Shown: positions 1 to 10,731, counted from the stretch's first letter. The stretch is 64,000 bases of DNA from Tetranychus cinnabarinus (GCA_022266195.1 WHVY01000003.1:62001-126000); one strand, 5' to 3'. The notes: generated by a model from the letters alone, not told the origin. Numbers and translations are program-made.

Positions 1-836
1 TTTATATTATGCAAAATTTCGGTTGCTGGCAAATTCTGCATGCATTCAAGAATATCTTTCGATTTTGAGCATGATGTTTTGTTGTAGAGTTTCCAAGAAT
101 CTGATATCAAGGTATCAACATTGTGATACCGATAAACTGTTCCTGATTCAAGAATAGCTCTTTTGAAGAGTCCTTTTGAAAATGGAGACAATACATGAGC
201 AGAGACTGCTACCGATCCACCAGATTGACCAAAAATTGTCACACTATTCGGATCGCCACCAAACTTTTCAATGTTTTCATGGACCCATTTCAAAGCAAAT
301 AGCTGATCCTTCAAACCAATGTTTGAAGGAATTCTAGGTTCCTCAGCTGCAAAGTTGATAAAACCAAATGCATTGAGACGATAATTTATAGAGACGAGTA
401 AAACATCATATAATGAAACCATTGGAAGTCCTCCAATAACTCCAGATCCTGTTGTAAGTCCACCGCCATGAATCCAGAAAAGCACTGGTCGTTGTTTGAC
501 TGATGAGTTATTAAAAGTTGATTCAGTTACATAAATATTGAGATAGAGACAGTCTTCACTGGTTATTAATAGACCACTGTCTGGTTGAAGACAAGCTGGA
601 CCTGGATCAGTCACTGATTTAACCTCAGTCCATGGGTCTGGTTGAACTGCTAACTGTAATCTTAATTTGTCAACGGGAGGCTTTGCATAAGGAATACCGA
701 GAAACTGGTAGACACCAATCGATTCATATTCAGTAACTTTACCTTGGATGGGACCACTAGTCAAATTAACTATTGGAGTCAAATTTAGTCCATGAATGGG
801 TGAAAAAATTAAGCAAAAAAATATTAAAATACCCAT
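1..836 (-). CDS. Carboxylesterase type B (alpha/beta hydrolase), 3' end cut by window edge
   Basis: This is a secreted or membrane-bound carboxyl/cholinesterase-family hydrolase of carboxylic esters. The frame is open from ATG at 836 to base 1 (278 residues, no intron seen). Residues 1-16 form a hydrophobic signal peptide (MGILIFFCLIF...). The family start 'FLGIPYA' follows, then 'EDCLYLNIY', the oxyanion-hole motif WIHGGG near residues 121-126, and the nucleophile elbow GQSGG with Ser about residue 205. The acidic and His members of the triad would lie beyond the window edge. The elbow reads G-Q-S-G-G where many members have G-E-S-A-G; the catalytic Ser is kept. A TATA-like box lies upstream. 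Arthropods often have many such genes, used for ester, pheromone or xenobiotic breakdown; the substrate cannot be told from sequence. The family call is sure, the exact role is not. Confidence 0.9.
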   Translation of the reverse strand, partial: MGILIFFCLIFSPIHGLNLTPIVNLTSGPIQGKVTEYESIGVYQFLGIPYAKPPVDKLRLQLAVQPDPWTEVKSVTDPGPACLQPDSGLLITSEDCLYLNIYVTESTFNNSSVKQRPVLFWIHGGGLTTGSGVIGGLPMVSLYDVLLVSINYRLNAFGFINFAAEEPRIPSNIGLKDQLFALKWVHENIEKFGGDPNSVTIFGQSGGSVAVSAHVLSPFSKGLFKRAILESGTVYRYHNVDTLISDSWKLYNKTSCSKSKDILECMQNLPATEILHNI

Positions 837-918
837 ATCCAATATACAAAATCAGTAGTTATTTTTCCAATTTAACAGAAAAAACACAGAATCAGATAAC
901 CCCCTACATCATATATGG

Positions 919-927
919 CTTTATATA
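919..927 (-). promoter_or_regulatory. TATA-like box upstream of the carboxylesterase
   Basis: Read on the minus strand, TATATAAAG lies about 85-90 bases upstream of the ATG at 836. That leaves room for a start site near 895 and a short 5' UTR. Only the motif and its spacing support this. Confidence 0.4.
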
Positions 928-1566
928 CCTTTATATCTCAAAAAATCAGTAAATTATGATTGAGAAATGGTGAGAATATGAAAACAATGGATTCCAGTGA
1001 ACATGTATTGAGGAATTTCCCTTAAATTTATAACCACGACAATTTGATTATTTGTAAGATTGCTTAAAAGAGTTTTGCTCAAAAGAAAAAATAAGACTTC
1101 TCTATTTTTTGCCTTCGAATCAACTTACAATACCCCCACCAATGTCCCTTCGTGCTTTTGGGCTTTTATAGGGATTCTAATTATTGTTTAATCGTTTTAA
1201 ACAATTGTGACTTATTGTGCAATTTTTGCTATTTGCCATATGTTAATGTATTAGTGCCAAGATGCAAATCATGCAAAATAAGCAAAAATTTTGCCATTGA
1301 TAAACTTAGCTTACAATTCGAGTCCGAATGCAAGCACAAAGTTATCACTATTCTATTTATTGTACGGGCGACAACCTAATTTACCAATCGACTTCAAATT
1401 AGAATCAAAAGAAAAGACACTTCCTTACCAAAATATTGTCAATTCATCGAGCGAGAGTGGGCATTGGTAAAAGATCATGTAGAGATTTGTTTAGAGGGAG
1501 CAAAACAACAGCAAAGACAAATTCCCGACAGCAAAAAGAAAATCAGAACTTTAACATAGTAACTTA
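928..1566. other. Intergenic, no gene seen
   Basis: AT-rich DNA between the carboxylesterase promoter and the Tourist-like MITE. One 75-codon open frame (1152-1379) has no recognisable domain, no splice context and no poly(A) signal, so I do not call it. Confidence 0.5.
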
Positions 1567-1842
1567 GGGGCAGTTCGGTTTAAGAAATTATTTAGATTAA
1601 ACACCTATTTTGATTAAAATGTTGTCTAAAAACTTAATCTGATGCTGATTTTTTAATCAAATAAAATTCCAAGATAAAATTTTTTTGATAAGGTTTCAAT
1701 GTAAGCGCATGATTTAAATGTGGATAAAAATTGTAAACCGAATCGTTGTAAAATTTGTGACGTCACAAATTATCAAAATTTTATCTTTAATAACATTTTT
1801 GTCAACATTTTTATCAACAATTTTCCTAAACCGAACTGTCCC
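1567..1842. mobile_element. Tourist-like (PIF/Harbinger-type) MITE, 276 bp
   Basis: The two ends are inverted repeats. The left end reads GGGGCAGTTCGGTTTAAG and the right end, reverse-complemented, reads GGGACAGTTCGGTTTAGG, two mismatches in 18. Both ends are flanked by TTA (1564-1566 and 1843-1845), the 3-bp target duplication typical of PIF/Harbinger elements. The inside is AT-rich and non-coding, so it is non-autonomous. Confidence 0.7.
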
Positions 1843-1865
1843 TTAGTTCTGCTCGAAAGAACATC

Positions 1866-2172
1866 ATGTCAAACAAACTTGAATTTAAGTACGAAGGACC
1901 TTATCAAATCACTGATAAAATTGGTGAAACAACTCACTACATTAAAAAGGATGATTTAAAACTATTATGAGTACATGATTTACAAATCAAGCCTTACATT
2001 CAAGAAGAAAAATCAAAACAAAAAAGAAAGTAAACTCAGAACTAAGGTTATCCGAACAAGGAGGAATAGAGTCTCATTAATGTTGCTAGCATTACTTTTC
2101 TTCTCCGCATTGGTTTGTGGAAACCAGTACGAAGCACCGTTAGTTTGGCGAGCAACTGACAATAAACTTTAG
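1866..2172 (+). pseudogene. Retroelement remnant: integrase C-terminal tail plus short signal-peptide ORF
   Basis: A frame opening at 1866 reads NKLEFKYEGPYQITDKIGE, which resembles the GPY/F module at the C-terminus of integrase in Ty3/gypsy-like retrotransposons. An in-frame TGA at 1968-1970 interrupts it, and the frame then runs on through a Lys-rich stretch to a TAA. In another frame an ATG at 2080 starts a hydrophobic leader (MLLALLFFSALVCG) that ends after 31 codons at 2172. A leader right after integrase is where some such elements carry a third ORF, but too little is left to say. No LTR or reverse transcriptase is visible nearby, so this is a broken fragment. The integrase reading rests on one motif. 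Confidence 0.4.
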
Positions 2173-2254
2173 AAGGTAAAAAACAAGTAACCTTCTTCGT
2201 AATGCTAGTAGACCCATGTAACCCAAAACATCTAACTGGTCACCCCCCTGAAGA

Positions 2255-3149
2255 TATTTAAGCTCAATAACAATGAATGGAAGAATGGCTCAATACCAGC
2301 AACAATGCCCCAATCAACATAAAAGTAAGTTTCCCTAACCCTTTCCCTAACCCTTTCCCTACCTTTTTCTACTTTTCGTCTACTTTATCTTAGCCTTTGC
2401 TTACAGTTAGCTTTCTTACCTTTCCTTACCCTTTCTTTTTCCCACCTTCCTTTTTATTTCCTTACCTCACCTTTACCTTATCTTTTCTTTACATTTGCCT
2501 CTTTCCTTACCTTACCTTCATTATATCCTCTTTCCTGTCTTTACCTTTCTTTATCTCACTTTATCTCACCTTTACATTAACCCTTTTTTCTACCTTACCT
2601 TAGCCTTACCTTTACCTGTACCTGTGTTTCTTTGTTTACCCTTATCTATCCCTTTGCGCATTACCCTAACCTATAACTTAAAAAACCCCCTTACCTATAC
2701 TATTGTCCCTCCCTCTTTGTTTTTCCCTTTCTTTTGTCTTTCATTTACCTTTCTGATACCTTAATTTATCTTTCCTTACCTTAACTTTGTCTTGAACTTT
2801 TTAATTTTTACTCTTTTTATTTTCTGATCATCCTCTTGCAATTGAAAATAATGAAGATTTTCCCATGGAAGACACTTCAGAAGACTTACTTGATCTTTCT
2901 ACTGCTGAACATACATTAATAGATAATTTTTCACAATTTAATCATGTAGAGCGGTTGGAATGAATGTGAATGAGCAAGAAACTAATGAATCACCTTGCGC
3001 AGACTCAGAAATCATTCGATTGGATCATTTAGAGGAAGTGCCAATGAACTCGGCTGATATACCTGTTTCAATTTTCGATTTTCTTTACTTATTATCATTG
3101 ACACCTCCTTTTGAAGAACTCGTACCTGATTCTGTACTTGCATGCGTTG
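2255..3149 (+). repeat. Segmental duplication, copy 1 (895 bp)
   Basis: This stretch matches 5120-6019 almost base for base. I see one substitution (2952 c against 5822 t) and one 5-bp difference, CTTAC, near 2510. It starts with a possible short exon (ATG at 2273, 52 bases, donor A|GTAAGT at 2325), goes through a C/T-rich tract, and ends in an open stretch coding an acidic peptide (ENNEDFPMEDTSEDLLDLS) that stops at a TGA. A second frame then reads MNVNEQETNESPCADSE. No known domain. Past 3149 the two copies differ completely. Confidence 0.85.
2330..2815 (+). repeat. Pyrimidine-rich low-complexity tract (CCCTAACCC / TTACC-like units)
   Basis: About 480 bases are almost only C and T with scattered A. 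They begin with CCCTAACCCTTTCCCTAACC and continue as loose TTACCTTTACC units. A consensus 5' splice site (AAAA|GTAAGT at 2325) stands just before it, so the tract may lie inside an intron. The units look like degenerate CCTAA-type telomeric sequence on this strand but are too irregular for a telomere. Open frames across it are composition artefacts. Confidence 0.7.
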
Positions 3150-3917
3150 TGACGATAGATTTGAATACTTTAATAATTCATCTATCGAGCAGACTATTTT
3201 TATGTAATGAAACGTGTTCCTCAAGAAACTTTGTATTAAATTTTGTCTTTAGAATCTTCTGAAATTCGTGTCCCATCAAAAGATGAATCTTTTTGAACAA
3301 GATAAAGTTGATTATTCAATTCTCAAAATTCCTGAAAATGATTCATGTTCTACTGAAAATACTGATAAACCATGTAAAGCTTCAAAATGAGCAAATTTCT
3401 GAAAAAATCATACAAAAAGTAGATTATAAAAGATTATACTGGAGTTCTTTTTTGTCCTCTGCTTTTCGCTTCTTAATTGATATCACATTATAAAAACCAA
3501 AAGGATATTTACAAGTGTAATATGAGGCGAGATCGGGTAACTTTCTTTTTCAGGTTTACTTTAACCGACAACTTATTGTTAACTAAGGCTGTTTTATCAG
3601 ACGATGATGATAAATGACGATTAAAACAGGAGTTGAAGACAAAAGAGGAGACAAGATCCACATTATGACCATAATCCTTTGGCTTACCAATGATTTGTGT
3701 CGAAAATTTGCTCAAGCTCTTCATTTCAATTTAGAGTTTGAATAGATAACTAGTTTTGTTCTCTTTCCATTCTTCTTTTTCTCTAAACATTTATTTCTAG
3801 TTAAAGTCATATTTTCTTTAAATATTTTTATCAAATTCATATTTGTGTTCATATTTTATTTCTAATTGTTTTTATTGTTTTTTCAAAAATATTGTCCCAC
3901 AAGTATTTCTACTCACC
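3150..3917. other. Degenerate open fragments, no intact gene
   Basis: Downstream of the duplication edge there are short frames with Ser/Asp/Glu-rich readings (for example PENDSCSTENTDK near 3335) broken by stops and shifts. They look like remains of a repeat ORF. From about 3500 to 3917 nothing is recognised. Confidence 0.4.
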
Positions 3918-5007
3918 ATGTCAGTGCATCTTAAACCTGAAAGTGATGCCAATGTTATCGTCGCCCATCACTTGGGAGGATGGTTTGAGATGGACAAAGG
4001 TCTATTTTCCTCTATCGCAACATTGTGCGCCCCACTACTCACCTCTAACCCTGAGGTCAAAAGGATTTTGATCCCCGACACCGTTTCTTTCTCAGTTTTT
4101 GTGGCCTTTAAAGGCATGTTCCATGGAGATGAAATCAATGTAAAAGCAGATGAATTAGAGATTTTCAAACTCTAACTTGAAAGCATTGGTGTAAAATTTT
4201 TACGCATCTACAATATTAGCTGTGTTGATAATCAACCGATTGTTATTGCCAAACGCATATTCAAATTCTGGCGAGCAGTTATTCTTTAGCCAAGACATGA
4301 TAGACAACCAAATGATGAAATCAAACCATGTAAGATTGTTTAATATTATATTATTTTCATTCTTTTTATTCTCTTTCACTCTTTTTATTTTCTTAATAGT
4401 TTACTCTGCATATGTTGCCAATAATCATTTATGTCAGGAGTTCAGACTTTACGAAAATCAAGATGCAGGGAAAATTATTGATTATTATAATATAAAATTT
4501 ACACACGGAGATTTCAGAAAGAATCTCATCTGTGTTGGTCCAAACAATAAGACTTTTCAAGTCAAAAGAACGAAAATGATAAATTTATCTACTTTGAAAC
4601 TTAACACATTCGAGTGGTATGCTGGAGACATAGATTATGTCGTCCTGCCCTCTAAGATATCAGAATACACTTTTGAAAAATTTAAATCTCTTGTTCTGGA
4701 GGGATCGTGTAAAGTTGTTATGGAAAAGTTCGGAGAATTCAAAGACGAACTAAACCTGATTGGGATTTCACTCGAAATCGACGAAATTCTATATGATGAA
4801 TATAAAATCGATACAGAGTATTAGCTAAGAAAAGTCGTTCTAAATCTATTGAATTTATTTGTGAATTCAATCCTGGTTATGCCTTCAACCCAGCTGAGGC
4901 CACGGAAGAACTAATTGTGAAAATTGTCAAATTGAATGATGTGCAACCAGAACCAGAACCAGAACCAGAAGGTACAGGTAAAGGTACACTGTGGAATGTA
5001 AAATAAT
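3918..5007 (+). pseudogene. Broken two-module BTB/POZ-like gene with one short intron
   Basis: Starting at ATG 3918 (context CACCATG), exon 1 runs to 4329. A 70-bp intron (GTAAGA at 4330, acceptor TTAATAG ending 4399) joins it to exon 2, and the frames meet exactly. Each exon holds one copy of a similar module. In exon 1 it reads 'ILIPDTVSFSVFVAFKGMF' and in exon 2 'VVLPSKISEYTFEKFKSLV', each followed by an acidic helix and L-x-x-I-G-[IV]. This pattern resembles the second half of BTB/POZ domains; the match is suggestive, not proved. The gene is broken: TAA at 4173-4175, TAG at 4287-4289, and near 4824 a frame change into a further coding-like tail with (PE)4 ending at 5007. The hydrophobic stretch seen when reading through 4330-4399 is intron, not a membrane helix. 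No neighbour explains its role. Confidence 0.5.
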
Positions 5008-5119
5008 AAGAAAAATTGGTTTAATGAAGATATTGATACGCGGGTGAATGTAGAGAAAGAGAAATCAGAGTGTTCATTGCTTCAGTTTGAATTCATCGTT
5101 TTCAACTTGTTCAAATTAT

Positions 5120-6019
5120 TATTTAAGCTCAATAACAATGAATGGAAGAATGGCTCAATACCAGCAACAATGCCCCAATCAACATAAAAGTAAGTTTCCC
5201 TAACCCTTTCCCTAACCCTTTCCCTACCTTTTTCTACTTTTCGTCTACTTTATCTTAGCCTTTGCTTACAGTTAGCTTTCTTACCTTTCCTTACCCTTTC
5301 TTTTTCCCACCTTCCTTTTTATTTCCTTACCTCACCTTTACCTTATCTTTTCTTTACATTTGCCTCTTTCCTTACCTTACCTTACCTTCATTATATCCTC
5401 TTTCCTGTCTTTACCTTTCTTTATCTCACTTTATCTCACCTTTACATTAACCCTTTTTTCTACCTTACCTTAGCCTTACCTTTACCTGTACCTGTGTTTC
5501 TTTGTTTACCCTTATCTATCCCTTTGCGCATTACCCTAACCTATAACTTAAAAAACCCCCTTACCTATACTATTGTCCCTCCCTCTTTGTTTTTCCCTTT
5601 CTTTTGTCTTTCATTTACCTTTCTGATACCTTAATTTATCTTTCCTTACCTTAACTTTGTCTTGAACTTTTTAATTTTTACTCTTTTTATTTTCTGATCA
5701 TCCTCTTGCAATTGAAAATAATGAAGATTTTCCCATGGAAGACACTTCAGAAGACTTACTTGATCTTTCTACTGCTGAACATACATTAATAGATAATTTT
5801 TCACAATTTAATCATGTAGAGTGGTTGGAATGAATGTGAATGAGCAAGAAACTAATGAATCACCTTGCGCAGACTCAGAAATCATTCGATTGGATCATTT
5901 AGAGGAAGTGCCAATGAACTCGGCTGATATACCTGTTTCAATTTTCGATTTTCTTTACTTATTATCATTGACACCTCCTTTTGAAGAACTCGTACCTGAT
6001 TCTGTACTTGCATGCGTTG
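5120..6019 (+). repeat. Segmental duplication, copy 2 (900 bp)
   Basis: Second copy of 2255-3149, including the putative ATG exon (5138-5189), donor, pyrimidine tract and acidic open stretch. It has five more bases (one extra CTTAC) and one substitution. The near identity over 0.9 kb, with abrupt edges on both sides, indicates a recent duplication or active copying. The two copies are direct repeats 2.87 kb apart and bracket the BTB-like pseudogene. Confidence 0.85.
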
Positions 6020-6932
6020 AAGTATTGTTTTCTTCGTCCAATTGAGCTCTAAGCATTGCTATATAATACAACAGAATCGACATAGTATATCTTAAGTTAA
6101 AGTTGACCAAAGTCAGGAGTACATTAAGCTAATCATATATAAATTCATCTAAATTTACCTTTAGATGTCTTACGATAAGGTCAGCAAATGGGTAACGCTT
6201 CAGGTTTACAGCAATAGATGAAGATTAAGGAGAACCAACTTCCAAACGTTTCAGTTTATGTTTACAGTTATTGATGCTTATCAGGTACAAGCTCCAAGCT
6301 GTAAATTAAGTTGACAACTCAGAGTGAATAAAAGTAAAAAATTAACTTTAAGTAAGAAAGTTTACCGAGGAAACAAGATTCAACTATTAACTTGATGATA
6401 AGATGATGATTTGATGATTTAATCAATTAAATGGTCAATTTTATCCATTTATATACTAATTTTTATGCTCAAGTAGACACTGATTTACCAATTCTCTATA
6501 CATTTATGATTATTAATGATTGGACTTGTTTCGTGCAAGATCTAATCTATTTTACCTAGATAAACTTCATTGCTTTGTTTGATTGAAGGTTGACTTTTTT
6601 CCTTGAACTTTGTTAAGATTAATATGTTCTTAATGAATAACGTCAAATTATAATGTCTATCTATATGTACAAATCTATTATGATCATATTATTTCCAATT
6701 TCTGGGCACAAATTATGCTCATTGTGTATTGCTGTATTTATTATAATGAAGATGAAATGCAGTTTGATCTAAATTGGTATAAAATTTCGCTGAAATTGAA
6801 CTTAAATCATTAGTTACATTCATCTCATAATCATCGTAAGTTCATTATATTGTACTCCATTAGTCGACGAAATGTTGCAAGTTTCTCAACTATCGAAGAG
6901 CTTTTTGGTGATGAAACAATTACTTTTCACCT
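6020..6932. other. Intergenic, no gene seen
   Basis: AT-rich sequence following the second duplication copy. No splice-supported frame, repeat pair or RNA gene was recognised. Confidence 0.5.
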
Positions 6933-7244
6933 ATGGAAAGCGAACCAACGTCTGAATTGCCGTCGACTTTGCAAATATATGTACAAAATTTCATTGTGGA
7001 GAACGCCCAATCAACGGAAATTTCGAATTACAACGCTTCTGTGGCTTATTTGCAAAACCAGATTGATCAACAAAATGCTGATCTAAAGGTAATGGAAGAT
7101 ATGATAGCGACTGCTAACTTTTTAATCATACAGTTAAATGAAGAATTAAATTCTTTGAAAAATATTATACATAATCAATCGTTAATCTTTATCAAAGTGG
7201 TTGTTGATTCCCAAGGTGACACTTGGGTTCAAGTTGGAAAATGA
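6933..7244 (+). CDS. Small coiled-coil protein, function unknown
   Basis: A 103-codon frame starts with ATG at 6933 and ends with TGA at 7242-7244. A canonical poly(A) signal AATAAA lies 12 bases later (7256-7261), which supports a real transcript end. Residues about 38-80 (NASVAYLQNQIDQQNADLK and on through IQLNEELNSLKNII) have a heptad-like spacing of Leu/Ile and read as a coiled coil. The C-terminus (VDSQGDTWVQVGK) looks like a short beta strand. No signal peptide or membrane segment, and I recognise no family. An overlapping 78-codon frame (6850-7086) has no such support. The 5' end may have an upstream exon I cannot see. Confidence 0.5.
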   Translation: MESEPTSELPSTLQIYVQNFIVENAQSTEISNYNASVAYLQNQIDQQNADLKVMEDMIATANFLIIQLNEELNSLKNIIHNQSLIFIKVVVDSQGDTWVQVGK

Positions 7245-7261
7245 ATTTTGAATTCAATAAA

Positions 7262-9032
7262 GTTTTACTTTCATTTAAACTTGTTATTATAACCGGTTTC
7301 GCGGTGAGCCAGAAATGGCTTTTTTATACTACTGTGATTCATTTTTAACTCAAGACGACAATAAATGATAACGTTAGTATGGATACTTTCACGTGATGCC
7401 AGTTGACCATTAAGCACATTTGTTTAGTGTTGCGTCCAAAGAGTAAAGGAAATAGTCTCAAGTCATTTTTTGAATTATTTAATAAGCTTTAATTAAATCG
7501 ATTAATTCGATTATCAATTTTTTTACTATCAATGCTAGCCAGAAATTCCCTTGGGTTTAACCAAGGTTTTCTTTAAAAAAATCTTATTTTTAATGTTGCA
7601 TATTGCTTTAAATTAACCTACTATAAGTTTTACTGAAAATTCACTCAATTTTTGACTGCTTGGGATATTTGTATACGTAATATGTAAAAATCAAGTAAAA
7701 TAAAAAAGAAATGGTACAAATTATTTTCTTGTTTCTTGATTTTTGTCTATTTCTATGTCCTTCCAAATACTCTTCGCATTCTTAACAATGGTAAGATGGC
7801 AATCTTGCTCAAAGAAAAAATACAGTCATAATGGATCATAAAAAGCACACAAACAGATAAAACCTGAACAATAACGGTTGATGAATCAGAGCATCAACTT
7901 TATCAATCACAAAATCTCCATGGTTTTGCATGAAAAAACCTGATAAGTGAATAGCAATATAAAGAAATGATAATTTGTTTTGTTGCATTCAGGTTTGCCA
8001 AGACATCATATTATATCATAATAACATAAGACGAGTTTATTGAGGTTTAAATTCAAAGAACTAATTTAACCTTTTCCACATCTTATGTAAGAAAATGACA
8101 TGATTTTTCATATTGATCATTAAATCTTCAAATATTAATAGTAAAACTTTTCTGTCAGTAATTTTGGCAATCTTTCTCATTCAGATGCTAGTTGGATAAC
8201 ATTGGTTAATTCACTAATTTCCATCCGAAATTAAAGATGATAATGTGGTTGAATATTCACAATTGACTGATGTGTCAATTTAAATAAAAATTATTCACAG
8301 AATGTTGAAAAATTAAAAATAATCCTCAGTTTTCAATTCTGAGCTTGTTGGAACCTGTCTTTTTATTGACAAAATGGTTTGATTCTGGTGAACATATTAG
8401 TAGGTGACAATATTTTGATTACATTTATTTGAAATCAATGAAGGGAAGTGAAATCAATTAGATTAAGTCAAGGTTTCAATGTTTCACAGCGAAACTGTTT
8501 CAACTAACAAGTTATTTTCAATAACAAATATTTGTTTTGAATAAAATCCATTAGGTGAAACTGATGGTTGAATAGAATAAAGTTTCTCCCTTTTCAGTGT
8601 AATCTTTTGCTCTTGTCGATCATGAAATTTCCAAGTTCATATTATTACCACTTTTAATCTGTGCTTCTGCCGAATTTCGATTTAAATTTGACGAAATTTG
8701 AGTAATTATTCAAGTGCATAATTGCATCATTTTACAATGTTTTGAATCATTTACAGCTGTATTAAGGGGATTAAGGAGGGCGTCTTTGGGTGCAGTGCTT
8801 TATTAATTTAATGAGTACCGAGAAACGTATCTAATAATCTGGAAATGCTTTTACTTTGATCATAAACAATGTGTTCACGAATTGAAACCTTTAATCTTCT
8901 GACTGTTATAAGACGAACAAATAAATAGTGAAGTCTATCCAATGAAAGTTCTATGTCAGTTTAATTTGTTTGCAACAAACAAGTGTTTGTGACACCATAT
9001 TAATTATTTTGTTAGAAGTGTTTAGTGATAAA
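7262..9032. other. Intergenic, upstream of the first SLC46-like gene
   Basis: About 1.8 kb of AT-rich DNA with no supported gene. Bases 8131-8396 recur at 11228-11492 and are listed separately. Confidence 0.5.
8131..8396 (+). repeat. Upstream segment shared with the middle transporter copy (repeat A)
   Basis: This stretch matches 11228-11492 with scattered substitutions (shared CTTTTCTGTCAGTAATTTTG and ATTTCCATCCGAAATTAAAG). It lies about 640 bases upstream of the first transporter ATG. It marks the 5' flank that was copied along with the gene. Confidence 0.8.
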
Positions 9033-10731
9033 ATGGCCAAAATTACTCCCAAAGAGGTTTGGGAAATCGTTAAACTTTTACGAATCGATGTTTTCTTCTT
9101 TTTGGCAACTTTAAGTACTTCATTACCTGGAATCGCTCTCAACCAACTTATGCAGGATAAATATTGTATCAACAAATATCCAGTCAATGAAAGTGTCTGT
9201 TTAAATTTGGAGACTGCTGGAGCTGAATATGATAAAGTTAGGAATGATGTATTGAAAGACACGACAACACTTAAAATGCATATTACGCTAATGACAACAA
9301 TACCAGCGATTATTTTATCACTCATTTTGGGTTTTTGGATGGATAAATATCCTGGTCATCTACGATATCTTCTCGGTTCAGCATCTTTAGCAAATATCTG
9401 TCAAAACATCATGACTATACATCAATGTTTGCACTTTGAAATGGGTATGTAATGCAAAGTCGTGATTGAAGAGGAAGTTATACAGTATAACTTATACTGT
9501 TATTCAAATCATTTGATACTCAACGTTCATTTTTTTAGGCGCGGACTCGCTATTATGGACAAATTTGGTTCCGGTGTTCACTGGAAGCGGAATTATTATC
9601 TCAATAGGAACCTTTACTTATGCTACAAGGAAGACACCAGCCAAGTTTCGAGCTGTTAGGTTCATGATACTTGAAATTTGCATATTTGCATGTAAGTTAC
9701 ATCTTTTCATTAAAACTGATAATTTTAATTATAAAAGCTTAATGCTTGACTTATTATTGATATTGACAGCTATGCCTGTTGCAAGCCTTGTGGGTGGAGG
9801 TGTACTCGCAGCTAAACCATGGTTTCCAAACCAGCATCGTAACTACATTGGAGTTTATATTATTTCATCGGTAATCGCAGTTATTGCGGCTGTTTGGGTC
9901 ATGTTGTTGCTATATGACGCTGCTGACGATGAAGTTAAAACAGCTGAATCTCACCCAAAGGATGATGCCTCAAGTCCTGATAATAATGAAAGCAAGAAGA
10001 AAACAGTGAAACAAATAATTTATGATATAATCAAACCTGATAATATCCTTCATTCAAGTCGCACAGTTTTCAAAAGAAGACCAAATAATGCTCAATGGTA
10101 CTTAATATCAACAATCGTGGTGTCCATCATAGCAAACATTGGTTACACTGGTGAGCAACATATTGGGTACCAGTTTACGCAAAAAGTATATCATTTCAGT
10201 GCTGAGCAAATTGGATATTATGGGGCAATTCTCGTTATTTTCCCTGCTTTGGGTACACTTATTGGTCCTCCTCTATTCATTAATGTAATGCATCTTCATG
10301 ATACTTCATTGGCCATAATTGGTATTGTCTCAATAATGACAGCTTTCCTCGCCAAAGGTTTTATCCTCAGTCCAATAGCCTACTTCTTCACCCTATTTGG
10401 TTCGTTCGCTGCTGTCATTCCTCTTGCTGACCGATCAATAATTTCTCGAATGATTCATAAAGACGAGATCGGGCAAGTTTATGCATTTTCATCAGCTATC
10501 GGAGGATTTTCTCCAACTATCGCATCAGTGTTTTACAGCAAAGTGTTTACAGCAACATTGGACTACAATCCTGGTCTTGTGTACATAATTGCTGGTTTAT
10601 TATTCACTTTTCCCTTAGCTAACGCTATTGTACTCAACATAAAAAAGATGAAATGGGATTTAGTTTTGATCGCTGAAAAGGAAAAGGAAACTCAAGAAAA
10701 CAAAGTTGAACTCACACCTCATACAAAATAA
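9033..10731 (+). CDS. SLC46-like major facilitator transporter, copy 1
   Basis: A multi-pass membrane carrier of the major facilitator superfamily, most like the SLC46 branch, whose characterised members include the proton-coupled folate carrier. Exons are 9033-9444, 9539-9691 and 9770-10731, with donors GTATGT and GTAAGT and acceptors TTTTAG and GACAG. Together they give 508 residues, typical for the family. Start: ATG 9033 opens MAKITPKEVWE just before TM1 (FFFLATLSTSLPGIAL). The first outside loop carries N-glycosylation site NES and two Cys. The loop 'LGFWMDKYPGHLR' sits where MFS motif A (GxxxDRxGR) is expected but is degenerate. A charged central loop (SKKKTVKQIIYDIIKPDN) splits the two six-helix halves. 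Poly(A) signal AATAAA at 10900. Substrate unknown. Confidence 0.85.

Noticed and set aside
2397..2764. Overlapping plus-strand frames rich in Phe, Leu, Ser and Pro
   Set aside because: They are readings of the pyrimidine tract.
4330..4399. Apparent transmembrane helix in the open frame 4222-4824
   Set aside because: The hydrophobic run is the read-through of a 70-bp intron with GTAAGA donor and TTAATAG acceptor.
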